Source: Macrotrachela quadricornifera
Lineage: Eukaryota; Rotifera; Eurotatoria; Philodinida; Philodinidae
NCBI GenBank assembly: GCA_022393335.1
Contig: JAJEKB010018661.1
Coordinates: 1 to 64,000 of the forward strand
Direction of reading: 5' to 3'
Length of the DNA: 64,000 nucleotides
Part shown: positions 47,257 through 59,601 of the stretch, piece by piece
Layout of the letters: each line of letters begins with the position of its first letter
How positions within the stretch are numbered: position 1 is the first letter of the stretch
Program-made: the position numbers and the translations under genes
The notes under the pieces: generated by a model
What the model was told of the DNA's origin: nothing
The model's input: only the letters and a program-made list of their open reading frames with translations
Databases searched by the model: none

Positions 47257-50116
47257 CCTAAAAATATAGTTGAAAAATATATAATCTAACAAATAAAGAA
47301 AAAAAATCAATTTTGAAAAATTCTACGAAGAAATAATAAAATATAATTGGACCCAATTTTGGACCGATAAAAGAAAACGCTTATAGTGACATCTTGTTCT
47401 CTGAATACTATTCGACCAAATACATAATGGATATTATTGACTCTCAATAGTTTGCGTTTGAAAATAGATAAATAGAAGAAGAATGGTTTAATTATTTTTT
47501 TTTTTACAATATCACCGAAAAGTTAAATACAGTGAAAATGTGTGGGAAGAAATTATTTACATTAAAGTTAGAATAGAATTTCTAAAATGTATAAGTTATA
47601 AAAAGAAGTTCTTGCCTAAAATTGAACTTCATGTTAATAACACATTTACTGTAATACAATATCTATGAACATTATTTGCTATATGAAAAGTTTGTACGAT
47701 TGCTAAAATTTATAGTTACTTCACAATCCTCAAGAAGTATGTCTTTCCAGGTTAAATTCGAAAGCATTTGTTAATTTTTTTATTGTTAAATATGATCATG
47801 TTCATGACGTTTTTGATAGAAAGTTAAATGCTCATTAGATCTGAGTCTGAATATCATCGTTGACCATAATGTAGTTTAAAAAAGGAGACGATATCATTTG
47901 TTGCTACAGACGAAAAAGTTTATTATAAATTGTTTTCAACTTTGATGCAAGTGGTAGTCTGTTCGTGAAACTTGCTATGTCTCAATTATTTAAAAGATTT
48001 GCCTGACAGTTGAACAGAAAATTTTTACAGACACATCCAAAAGATGTAGTGAATTAGATCAAAGAATTTTAATTGCTTGACATAAACTATCACAATGAGT
48101 ACAGAAGGTTCAGTGCCTCAACTTCTTATAAGGCATATTTTTCTTTGTCGAACCGAGTTCTGCTAATACAATCTTATTATTATTATTACCGAAATTTGAA
48201 TGATCACAAACAATAATTCTATCTTGACATGTTACAGATCATGATTACACGATGACATAAATTATTACAGCAGAAACGTTTCACAACATAATATTTTCTG
48301 ATGAAAGATACTGATTATAGAAACTATCTTATATGATGATAAAGTTATTGATAAAACAACAGAAAAAAATCTTGAACTGTCTTTTTTTTAATTGTAATGG
48401 TATGTAATGATATTTAAACAAGTATGTGTTTATTCGATAATCATAATGCAGAAATAAACAATTTCAAATGATTAGTTGGCGAATTGATATTCAATACATT
48501 TACACACCTTACTATGACGTTTATTAATCTAAATAGATATTTTCATTAAAATCGACGATTAACCACAATCCTTAAAAGATTTTTCTAAGAGTTAAAAAAA
48601 ATTTATACATTGCAATTTTAAAAAAATTCAAGCATAAGAACCGCGATTCGATGACTATGTTTTCAAACGGTTCCAATGGCATTGCACTATCATCAATTCA
48701 TTGGTATTACTATCATCACAATGGTCCATGTGATATGTTATACGTTATTTATAACCTTGATACAGCCATCTTACGTAGAAGCAACAAAAAAATGACGGAA
48801 TTTAGACAGAAAAATATAAATTATATTAACGAAGGTTGTGAGATTTTCTTCTTGTCTTTTGTTGACATGGTTTTTTGTGTCTTGATCATAAAAAGATAAA
48901 TAAGTAACAGAATTTGTATTAGAAGAAGCAATTATATTATCTAAAAGAAGGAAAGTTCAATTAACAAACACTTGATTGAAGAAATATATAGTGAGAAGTT
49001 GTTGTTGTATTTAGACAAAGATGAAAATTAATTGAATAAAAATAATTCATATTTTCGTTTTGTTGATCATTGAATATATGTTTTGATTAATGAATGAATA
49101 ATTGTAACTATTTGTTTAAGTTTTTTTTTGAAGATATTCTTGTATTGAAAATCCAAGTAAGAAAAAACTGTTTATGATTTTGATGTTTCCTGATTCTGAT
49201 AGGCAAAACTATATGAAACGTTTAAAGAACTAAAATATTGTCAATCATTGAATGTTGATTTTTGATATTGTAATTATGTCTTAAAAATAATGGGAAGATG
49301 TATACAGAGTGAGTAAGAATGATTTTCGCAGTAGGGTAATACTATGCTTTCAAATAGCATCCATAACAAAATATATATCACATAAAAGTCTATCGAAAAC
49401 GTGATTTGTTCTTTCGCAATAGTAAGGGTTATGATAAGTTTTGCATGTTAAACTTTAGAAATTTTCGGAATTCCACAATCTATTAGCAAAAATAAAACTT
49501 CAACAGGATCTGATTAAAAAGTATGAAGATTATAAAATAATTTTCATCTTTTTAAGCTTGATGAAGACAATAACTTAATATTTGATTTCATCTTTGTCAC
49601 AAATTCTGAAATGTGTTTTGTTAGAGGTTCTCTGCGATAATTTATATCGTCTCTTTTTTCGTGAAAACCGACGAAAATCAGCAACTTAGTTCAAGTATTT
49701 TGAAAAAGCTAAATTATTTTTTTAAATTTTGTCCGAAAACCTATCTAAATGCTGCCATTACGGAGTGAGAAAAGAGATAAGTGGATAGTGACAAACAACG
49801 AGCGTTTGACTGTAGCAAATCATTATTGACGATCGACTAATCTTAGCTAACCGACAGTTTTTGGTCGATCCGGGCAGTATAAGAATGATTATACTTCATC
49901 TTTAAGAGTACTTTTTTTAATTTCATTTTTGATTATTATTCTAACGTATTGAGAATACATGTCGATCACCAAAATGATGAGAAAATACTGAGCAAATAGA
50001 CTGAAAATACATAAATATGACATATTTTATTTAAATACATAGGTTTCGTGTTATTAATGAAATTGACAATAAAAATCTACAACCATCTTTCATGCCTATG
50101 TTCTAAACTTCTATTT

Positions 50117-50214
50117 AAACAATTATCACAACATTCTAACGAATCATGATTAGGCATGTTCTTTTTTGAATGACTTTTTAGCTGAGATCTCATTAGATGT
50201 TGTGATAATTGTTT
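50117..50214. repeat. Hairpin with an 18-bp perfect stem
   Basis: AAACAATTATCACAACAT at 50117-50134 and its exact complement at 50197-50214, with a 62-nt loop. Confidence 0.7.
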
Positions 50215-50261
50215 GAATCATCATGTATAAATGATGATACTTCGAGCTAATTTAGTAATTG

Positions 50262-50935
50262 AATAGACATACTGACTCGATTTATACAATAAACGTTTTC
50301 ATACTAACGAATGTTCCTATAAACCTGTGTGTAAAAAGAAAAGTAGAGCAAAACAATAAAAGCAAATGAAGCGTTAATACTTGAATCGTTAGAAATGAAT
50401 TAGTGAACTAATTGTGACTTTAATAAATAAATCGTACTAGGAAACTTCTTTTCAATTGTTCTGCATTTATTCTAATTTTGAAAAGAAAATATTATCTTAC
50501 TAAAAAAAACTAATGATCGGTTCTAATACATTAATCTCTTATAAAAATTCTTCTTCTATGTAAAAAACCTATTATGATGAAAAATAAATCAAATATTACA
50601 GAGAAAATTAGCGAAAGATCGATTAAAATGTGACGAATTACGGACAATTAAAATAAAAATTTTCAGAAAAGCCGTCAAAAATTAGTGCACCCAAAGAAAA
50701 TCAAAGTCTAAGAAAAATAATTTTTCGATTACAACATTTATATCTCAGGTAGAATGCTTTTTCTTTCAAAGATAGAAGCAATGCAGAATGTCAGTAATAT
50801 CTAGTTGACGTGCATCGAAGCTTCTCACTTTCATATAAAATGATCTAGAAGCTACGTCTTTCTCTATAAAAATTTATGTATAAAGATTCGTTAGTATGAA
50901 AACGCCTATTATTCAAATCAAGTCAGTGATTTTAA
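50262..50935. repeat. Weak inverted repeat, best block 19 bp
   Basis: CGTTTTCATACTAACGAAT near 50295 has its exact complement near 50893, with patchy similarity on both sides for perhaps 100 nt. It may be the remains of a MITE. Confidence 0.45.
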
Positions 50936-51759
50936 TTCATCCTTGAAGAAATAGAGTAAAGGCCATTCAATCAATTTTAGAAAAGAATGAAAGATAAGGT
51001 ATGAAAAGATACTGAGTCGATAAAAACTCGATTATAGTGACATCTCATTTGATCAATTTTATTCGTCCAAACATGAGGAGAATAAAAATAATATAAAACG
51101 ATCGATTTACGTATTCCGTATTTTGTCTTACCAAAACCGAACGAAAAAAAAAATCGGATTCTTTTTTTCCTTCCTTTTGTAAATATAAGTCACATATGTG
51201 AGCAATTAGATGAGACTATTAACTTGTTTGCCTTCTAAGATGATAGTATTGTCATGGATCATTATTTTTCAATAACATATTTATTATTATAATCGATTTA
51301 TAAAATTCCATAAGCAATTCATTACTATATCAATGCCAAAATACTTCAATGAAATTATTTTATTTTGGTTAAAAGAATTCAAGACAAGAACAAATATTTT
51401 TTTTGAAATTCTTATTACTTCTTGATATGTATGAAATCTAATATTTAAAAAAAAAAAAAGATATCAATATATATATATGTCATTACAATTTACTTTCGCT
51501 TTATATATATATATTTTTTAATATAATGAATATTATTGGTTTCATAGTATATTCTATTATGATGATTACCATTATTGTTAGTTTTCTCTTTCGACCATGC
51601 AGTTATTTTAACGAGGAGTAAAGGCAAGGTTTTCGTTCTGTTCTCCTTTATCGTTTGTCTCGTCTTGATTTATTTGTTTTTGTTGATTACCATTATACAT
51701 TTAGTTACACATTATTAACATTTCTTATATTATTAATGTTAGAAAAAGAAATATTTTAG

Positions 51760-54700
51760 ATGGCACAACAGGATGAGTCAGGTGGTGTTAGTGCTCTGGT
51801 TCGTCATACAGCAGGTATGGCTGAATTAGCCGTTCATGCTGGTCATCCAGATCGAAAACATAATGAATATTTACCGTATCCTGATAATAGTTTTACTGAA
51901 ATAATTAACGAAAATTATCGAAAAGGCTTGTTTAAAGACATATAGGTTTTATTATATATTTGAGTATTTATATTTAGGTGACAAATTTACTGTTGCACAT
52001 ATATATGATCATGATGACCGAACATTTATTCCGAATGTTCCTGTTCATGTTAGATCGATTGAAGCCGAACGTACTTATGCCGGTCTTACTGAATTTCTTA
52101 ATCCATTTTTGTAAGTTTAGTTAAACATTAATTAAAAATTATTTAATGATAAATTTATTGGTTTATAGGTATTGTATAACAACAGAACATGGGCATTTTG
52201 AATGGACTGTTTATAAACGTTATCGAAATTTTCATGATTTACATAAAGCATTAGTTGACTTTGTTGAAGATGAAACAAAAAGACCTATACACACTTTTGA
52301 TAAGTATGTATTAAATAGAATAATTAAAATTTAAAGTTTAAAATATTTGTTGTTAATGTATTTATTAAGTTAAAATAGTTTTAAAATAAAATTTATTTTT
52401 CTGATTTTTGTATTTTATGTTATAGAGGTCCAGATGAAGATAATGAAAATCCATGTTTTCCAACAAGAAATGATCGAATGGCATTTATAAATGATGGTAG
52501 TATTCGAGAACGTTGCGTAAGTTTTAGAATGAATTTTTTCTTTTTATTCTATTCTTTTTTTTTTAATAGCAAATTTTGGCCGAATATCTCAATAAGGTTC
52601 TTAAACATCCAAAATTTCGTAATCATCCAGCAACAGTATGCATTAATAATTGATATTATTAATAATATTTTAATAATTTTAGCGTGAATTTTTCGATGTA
52701 AGTTGTATGTCATTCGTTTATGGTATATCTGTGAGTAGAAAAGAAGGTTTTTTATTAAAACGAGCTCATGATAGTTATCATGGTCAACATACTTTCTTTC
52801 GTTTACCATTTTTTTGTGATGCATGTAAACGTCATCACGATCGAAAGTATGCTATTGTTTTTTTTTTATAATCTTAAATAAAAAAAAATTCTCTATTTAT
52901 TAATATAGATGGATTGTTATTAAAGATACTTATATAACTTATATTCGACCTGATACTTGTGAAGTACGTTTTCCAATGTTACTTGATCGTGGATTTAATC
53001 TTCAGAGTGGTTTTCGTCATGCTGGTACTAATCATGGTATTAAAATAAAAAATTTACAACGAACATTAGTTGTTAAATGTCGATCAAAACGTGATAATGA
53101 AGAATGGGAAGAACATTTATTAAGATTACGTGACCAAGGTAATGATTTTATTAGTGCGACAGCAAGTCGTTTTAATTCCTTTGCACCTGTTCGACAAAGT
53201 CAATTAGCTTATTGGTAAAATAAAACAAAATAATTACTTTTTCATATAAAAACTTTTCTATAGGTTTATTAATGGTAAATCATATATGGAAGCAATAGCT
53301 AAAGCTCTTTTAACAGCTAAAGAAGAAGTTTTTATTACCGATTGGTGGCTATCACCGGAAATTATGTTGATAAGACCAGGAGATAGTGAAACACATCGAC
53401 TTGATCTTTTGTTAGGAAAAATAGCTGTAAGATTTTAAGGTTTATAATTATTAAATTTTATTTGAAATTACAGGATAATGGAGTTCGTGTATATGTAATG
53501 ATTTATAAAGAAATACCATTTGCTGTATCTTTAAACAGTTTATATTCAAAAAAAGCACTAACCTCTAAAAGTAAAAAAGGCTTTATAAAAGTTAGTTTTA
53601 TATTATAATTAAAAAATAAATTGATAAATTTTGAGTGTTTAATTTTCAAAGGTTATTCGCCATCCTGATCATTATTCTAAAAGTGGAGTTTTTTTATGGA
53701 GTCATCACGAAAAAATGGTTGTTATTGATCAAAAAATTGCTTTTGTTGGTGGAATTGATTTATGCTATGGTCGTTGGGATGATGAACTAATGCGGTGAGT
53801 TGTTTTTTTTATTAGAATTTGTTTTATTTGCAAATCCAATGTGCATTTATCTTTAATAAGGACAAATACTTCGAGAGTTTTGCATATAAATCATTCGAAA
53901 TCATTATTTTGTTGAGAAATATTCAACCGAGTTATTGATTAATTTTTGTTTAACACCAACTTCACCAATTTTAAATGCATTGTGAGATGGTAAAGGGATT
54001 ACTAATCTCACGTAATAACAACTTTAGAATTGATTGCATATCTGATATTCAGAAAAAAACTAATAAAAATTGTGATGAAAGAATTAACTATTCTTACATC
54101 TGAGACCTATAAACTATTTGCTATTAAATTGCGAACATGTGAAATTCATATGGAAAGAAACTGAACTTTTTAATCATACGCATCCAATATCTCAAGATTT
54201 GTCAGATATAAATCTGTGTAGTAGTAAGCATTTCTTAGAAAAATTAACCTGAAAAAAAATAATACAGATTGGTTGAAACGCATTCAACATATTGAAATTT
54301 TACATATAATAAAATAATACAATAATTTAGCAATTCATTCAAATATATCTATAGCTAATTGCTGTACTTTTGTTTATTTAATTTGAAATTGACTTTTTAT
54401 CTTATCTGTTTTTTTGAATTTTTAGTCTTATTGATTTGGGTGAAGAAAATGATACAAATTTAAAAATGCCATCACAAATAGCTGCAGAAAAAGCAGCAGC
54501 AGGTGGTACGGAAACAGTAGAAACTGCGCAAAAAGCTACTACACTAATGGCTGAAGAAGCTGGAGAAAGACCTGTTAAGGTAAAAGCAAACTGAGAAAGA
54601 AACGCTAAGATTATAAAATAGAGAAGAAAAAAAGGAAATTAACTAATCATCTTATCATACAAAAGAATATTTCAATGTTAAAATATTCAAAACTTCAATC

Positions 54701-57700
54701 ACAAGAAAATATTATAAATATGAATAAATAAAGGTAAATAAATAGAATGCTATTATTCTAGAGTAGTGATAATATGAGAACAGCAGTGAATGCTCCGAAT
54801 AAAGGTAATGAAGATGTTAAATCAATGGGACAAGCTCATTCTACTGGAGCAACACATCATAAGAAATCTGCAGCTAAAAAATGTAAAAAATTTCAATTTT
54901 TTTTTAAAAAACATTCAATAATTATTTTATTTTTATTCTGAAGGGATTGAATCAAAATTAACAGGTAAGAATAAAATATGATTATTTCTTATTAATTAGA
55001 AAAAAATAATTCTAAAGACTATTATGAATATATTCAAGAGGTATTTATTGTAAGTTAGACTTTAATGTTTTTATTTTCATTGAATAATGTACAGTGATCA
55101 GTATATGATATTCTATACAATATTGGTAAGCTTATTCTCAATAAAAATTTTTTAATTAATTTCATTTATTTGTTGTGATTTTCTTATCATAATTCTATTT
55201 CTAATTATGAAATAAATATCAAGCTTTGTTTTTTTTTTACTTCTTTTTTAATCTAATTATTATTCTTTTTTTTAATTAATAATGTTTATTATTGTTTTTT
55301 CAATGTATCATTTTTTTTTTAAATAGGAGGCGATTCAGATAGAGGTGATGACGGTTCTGACAATGATAAGAGTAAATATTCTATGGCTTTTAATACATAT
55401 TACTAATACAATAAATAAGACAACAACAATTCTTATACAACAACATATAGAAAATACTTGCTATGATAATTTAACTAACACATTTGCTTTTCTAAAACAT
55501 CATTTGGTGATTTCTTTCTTTTTATTGTTATTCATGTAAGTATTGCTTTGTTTTTCAAAACTTCTATTATTTTTATGGTGTAGATTTTAATTAATATTAG
55601 AAAAAATGATTTAATTTTTCATTTGTCTTTTTTTCGAATATTCGAAGATGAAAGATCGTTCTCATTTTCAACGTCAATTGGAAATGAAACAGAAGGTGTT
55701 CGATTATCAGATCGATATTCTCGTAAATGGCGAAAACTAGCGCATGTAAATGCTTAAATAAATACAAAAAAATTGATATATATATGTATTTATTTATTTA
55801 GATTAGAAAAAAAGGCAGGGAAGAAGATTCTGACGATGACACAGAATTTGAAAAAGCACAATCATATCCTACTACACCACCTATAACTGATCCTAAACGT
55901 CGATATTTTATTGGAAAAGATTATTCTAATCCATATGAAAGAGATTTTGAAATGCTTGATAAATATACAGAAGGTAATTATTATTATTATTTCTATTTAT
56001 TTCTATTTAATTCTATAATTTAGATTATATTGATAGAAAAAAAGTACCACGTATGCCATGGCATGATGAAGCACTTGTTGTTTTTGGTAAAGTAGCTCGT
56101 GATGTTGCAAGACATTTTATTCAACGATGGAATATACATAAAGCAAGATAAAAATTATTTTGTATATTTAATTTGAAACTTTTTTTTTTTATTTAAAGTG
56201 TGAAAAATATCCGAATAATCCTTCATATCCATTTCTATTACCGAAATCATATGACGATGCAGAAGATTTAGCTGTTAAAAATTGGAGAGAATTTCTTGAA
56301 AATAAACCATTTAAAGTCGATGCACAAGTAAATTATTTTTTTAAATTAAGAAATTTTTTAGAAAATATTTTATATTTAGTGTGTTCGTTCTCTTGGACCT
56401 TGGTCAGGAGGTATTAAAATAATTGAAAATTCTATTCAAAATGCTTATGTACAAATGATTGATGCTGCTCAATATTATATATATATTGAAGTAGATAAAT
56501 AATAGTTAAATATTATTTTTAATTATTATTTTATATTTTTAGAATCAATTTTTTATTACTATTGCTCAAGATGCACAAGTTCGTAATGATTTAGCTGATA
56601 CTCTTTTTAGACGAATAAAACGAGCACATGAGTAAAAATTCTATATTATTATATGAAATTTTAAAAAATTTTCATTTAATTAGATCAAATGAAAAATTTC
56701 GTGTCTATGTTGTTATTCCACTTTTACCAGGCTTTGATAATATTAATGCTATACAAAGTGTACTCTTTTTTATCATGCGCTCGATCACTAAAGGTGATAA
56801 TTCATTATTTAAACGACTTGAAAAAGCAGGTAAATTAATATATATATATATTTTTTTTTCCAATTCTATCTTGGTTCTAATACAAAAATTCTGAATATTT
56901 TAAACATCGCAAAAGGACATTATTGCCCTTCTCCTTTCTAAAATAAAGGTGATATTCTAAAAATCCATTAAGTTTATTGTTGAGTTAACCTTATTGAATA
57001 CACTGATACGGAAAGAGTTGAAGATGATTGGAATTGGGTGAGAATCAAAAGGATCCGCTTTATTTTAGAATTTCATCTCTCGCCCTATGTGCGTATATTT
57101 CGTATACTTACCTTAAAGTTTTTTAAAATCACAGTAAAAGATCTTATATTGAAATAGAATCAATGTCGTAAACGTAAAAATAGTTCTGCTCTTCCTTTTT
57201 TAGTATCTTTTTATTTCAATAATTTCGTTTCAAAACTGATGTTTCCATTAGAAAAAGAGACTGCCGTTGATTATATACTGAATTTATTAAAAAAATCATT
57301 AGCAATACTGATTAGGAGTAGACTAGCTTCGTTCAGAAGAACTGATCTATCTCTAGGATTGATACAGTGAAAATAGATGTTGATTTTTATGAAGAACCAA
57401 TAAATAATGTCATGCATATTCATGAAAGTGATATTTTACAACTATAACTAATTATCAAAAAATTGTTTTGAAATATGTGATAATATTTAAATTGATAGAC
57501 AATTATGACTCGAACTATCTTTAGTTCGTTTACTGAACACCATGTTTAAGTAACATTAATAAGAGAAAGAAAAATTCCATGCGAAATCTAATGTTAGTTT
57601 CTCGTTAATTTCAATCGAATAATTCCAGATAAAGTACATGAATCTTGATAGTAAAAATACCGTACTTGCATCTAACCGTCCACTATACATAATTCTGGTC

Positions 57701-58759
57701 GAAAACAAATAGTTAATTAGCATATCTACATTTAAAATGTGACTAAAATTTAATTCAATTAATATCACACATTTTTGTCAAAACCCGATTTCAATATATT
57801 TTTAAATAGATAAAATACTCGACCTTAAATATACTCAAAATTAATTATGAATTTAAAAAACAGTCATCATACATTATTCTATTTTTAATTTTCAGGTGTT
57901 CCACCAGATAATTATATTAGTTTTTTTGGTATGCGTGCGTATGATATCCTTATGGGTCATTTAGTAAGTAGAAAACAAAAAGTCATTAATATTTCCACAT
58001 ATATTATTTATTTTGTTTAGATAACTGAAATAATATATATTCATTCAAAATTAATGATCGTTGATGATCGTATGGCAATATGTGGTAGTGCAAATATCAA
58101 TGATCGTTCATTACTAGGTAGTCGTGATAGTGAATTTTGTGTTGTAATAAATGATCTTGAAGAAGAAAACGGTATGTTTAATGGACAACCAGTTCGTGTA
58201 GGAAAATTTTGTTCGAGTTGGCGAAAAAAACTTTTTGCGTATGTTTTAAAATTAAGATTATAAAAATTTTTAATAAGAAAAAAAAATCATTCATGTTTTT
58301 ATTTTTAGAATGATGTTAGGTATTCAATTTGAAAATCCAAATAATATTGATATAACTGATCCAGTATCAGATGACTTTTATAATTATTTTCGTAAAGTAG
58401 CAAAAAATAATGCACGTATATATGAAGAAGTCTTTTCTACATTACCAAGTAATCAAGTTAAAAAATTAAATCAAGTTAGTAAATATACCGAAGTATTAAT
58501 GAGAGATATTGATCCAGTACAAGTATATATATAACAAAATTGATTTTTTTTTTGAATAATTTATTTTCCTTTTGAGGCCCAAGAAAAATTGAAAAATATT
58601 CAGGGTCTTGTTGTTGAATATCCACTTTATTTTCTTGATGAAGACGATTATTTTCCCGGTTATGGAACTCGTGAAGGTGAGAATTTTGAAATTGTTTAAT
58701 TGATTTCTAATTTCATTTGTCTTTTATTAGGCTTTGTTCCTGCTATTACATGGACATAA
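51760..58759 (+). CDS. PLD1: Phospholipase D1/2 type, PX-PH-HKD
   Basis: Twenty-six exons sum to 1,105 residues (human PLD1 is 1,074). After a short N-terminus come a PX domain ([20 protein letters not shown]), a PH domain ([34 protein letters not shown]), then the catalytic part: first HKD motif in [20 protein letters not shown], second in [20 protein letters not shown], and the conserved C-terminus GFVPAITWT. The enzyme hydrolyses phosphatidylcholine to phosphatidic acid and choline at membranes. Between the HKD halves lies a low-complexity insert of about 150-200 residues (54426-55970), equivalent to the PLD1 loop. Two introns appear to use GC donors (51926 and 56143). Large introns: 53795-54425 and 56830-57895. 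The ATG directly follows a T-rich AG. PLD1 versus PLD2 identity is not resolved. Confidence 0.93.
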
Positions 58760-59601
58760 TTAATTTATTATTATTTTTTTCGTCAATATAATTGTTAAAA
58801 CAAAAATAAAACATAATGAAACAAAAGAACATAACTGTGTTAAAATAATTACTTTTTATCTAAAATGATCGAATGTATATGAAAGTTTCGTTTATTCTTG
58901 ATCTGTCTTTCGTTATTAATATATGTGTTTGCCGTAGTTTTCATTTTTTTCTTTATAAAACCTCTATTTTCTTGTTTTGACTTCTTAAGTAATTTATTTT
59001 TATGGTTATTTATTTGTTCAAAGTATAGAAATATATATGGGCAAAGTCATTTTTTATTTTGATGACATGATATCACAAAATTAAAACATGTATATCTTGA
59101 CATATTGAAATATTCTAAAGCTAATTTCTGTATGTTGTATGTATGTTAAGTTAATTTAGATTCCCTGAAAAAGTTAACCCTAGAGGTCTTTGTCGAAAGG
59201 AGTTATTAGTAAAAAAGTAGGCTTAGCGATGTGACGAAGCCTGAATATAAAAATGAAAAAATGTTTGTATAACTGAATAAAAAGTTCAAAGCAAATTTAA
59301 AAAGGTACAAATTCTTCCTCAGAATCCTGAGATGTTGATAATACAAAAAATTCTTTTTGGGAACTTGAGTGGATCTCTAAAGGATCGGTTTTTATAAGAA
59401 AAATTTTTGAAGTTCAATGTTGCTGAAAATATCATAAAAGACGTGGCTCAGCCTCTAGAGTCTATCCTGAGATTTTCAACGTTTTTCCTCACATCGTCTG
59501 AAACATAATCACTAACTATTTTAGAAGATATTCTCAATATATATATAAGAAATATTGGCACTAATCATTTGATCTAGTAATAGAAAGTCGCCTACTATCA
59601 G
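58760..59601. other. Intergenic between phospholipase D and piggyBac element
   Basis: AT-rich DNA with nothing recognised. Confidence 0.4.

Larger units (their letters stand above)
47257..51759. other. 4.5-kb intergenic region between UTP15 and phospholipase D
   Basis: The longest gene-free stretch of the core. AT-rich, with small hairpins (50117-50214) and a weak inverted repeat (50262-50935). Promoters for the two divergent genes should be at its ends. The frame 48651-48899 lacks any domain. Confidence 0.4.
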
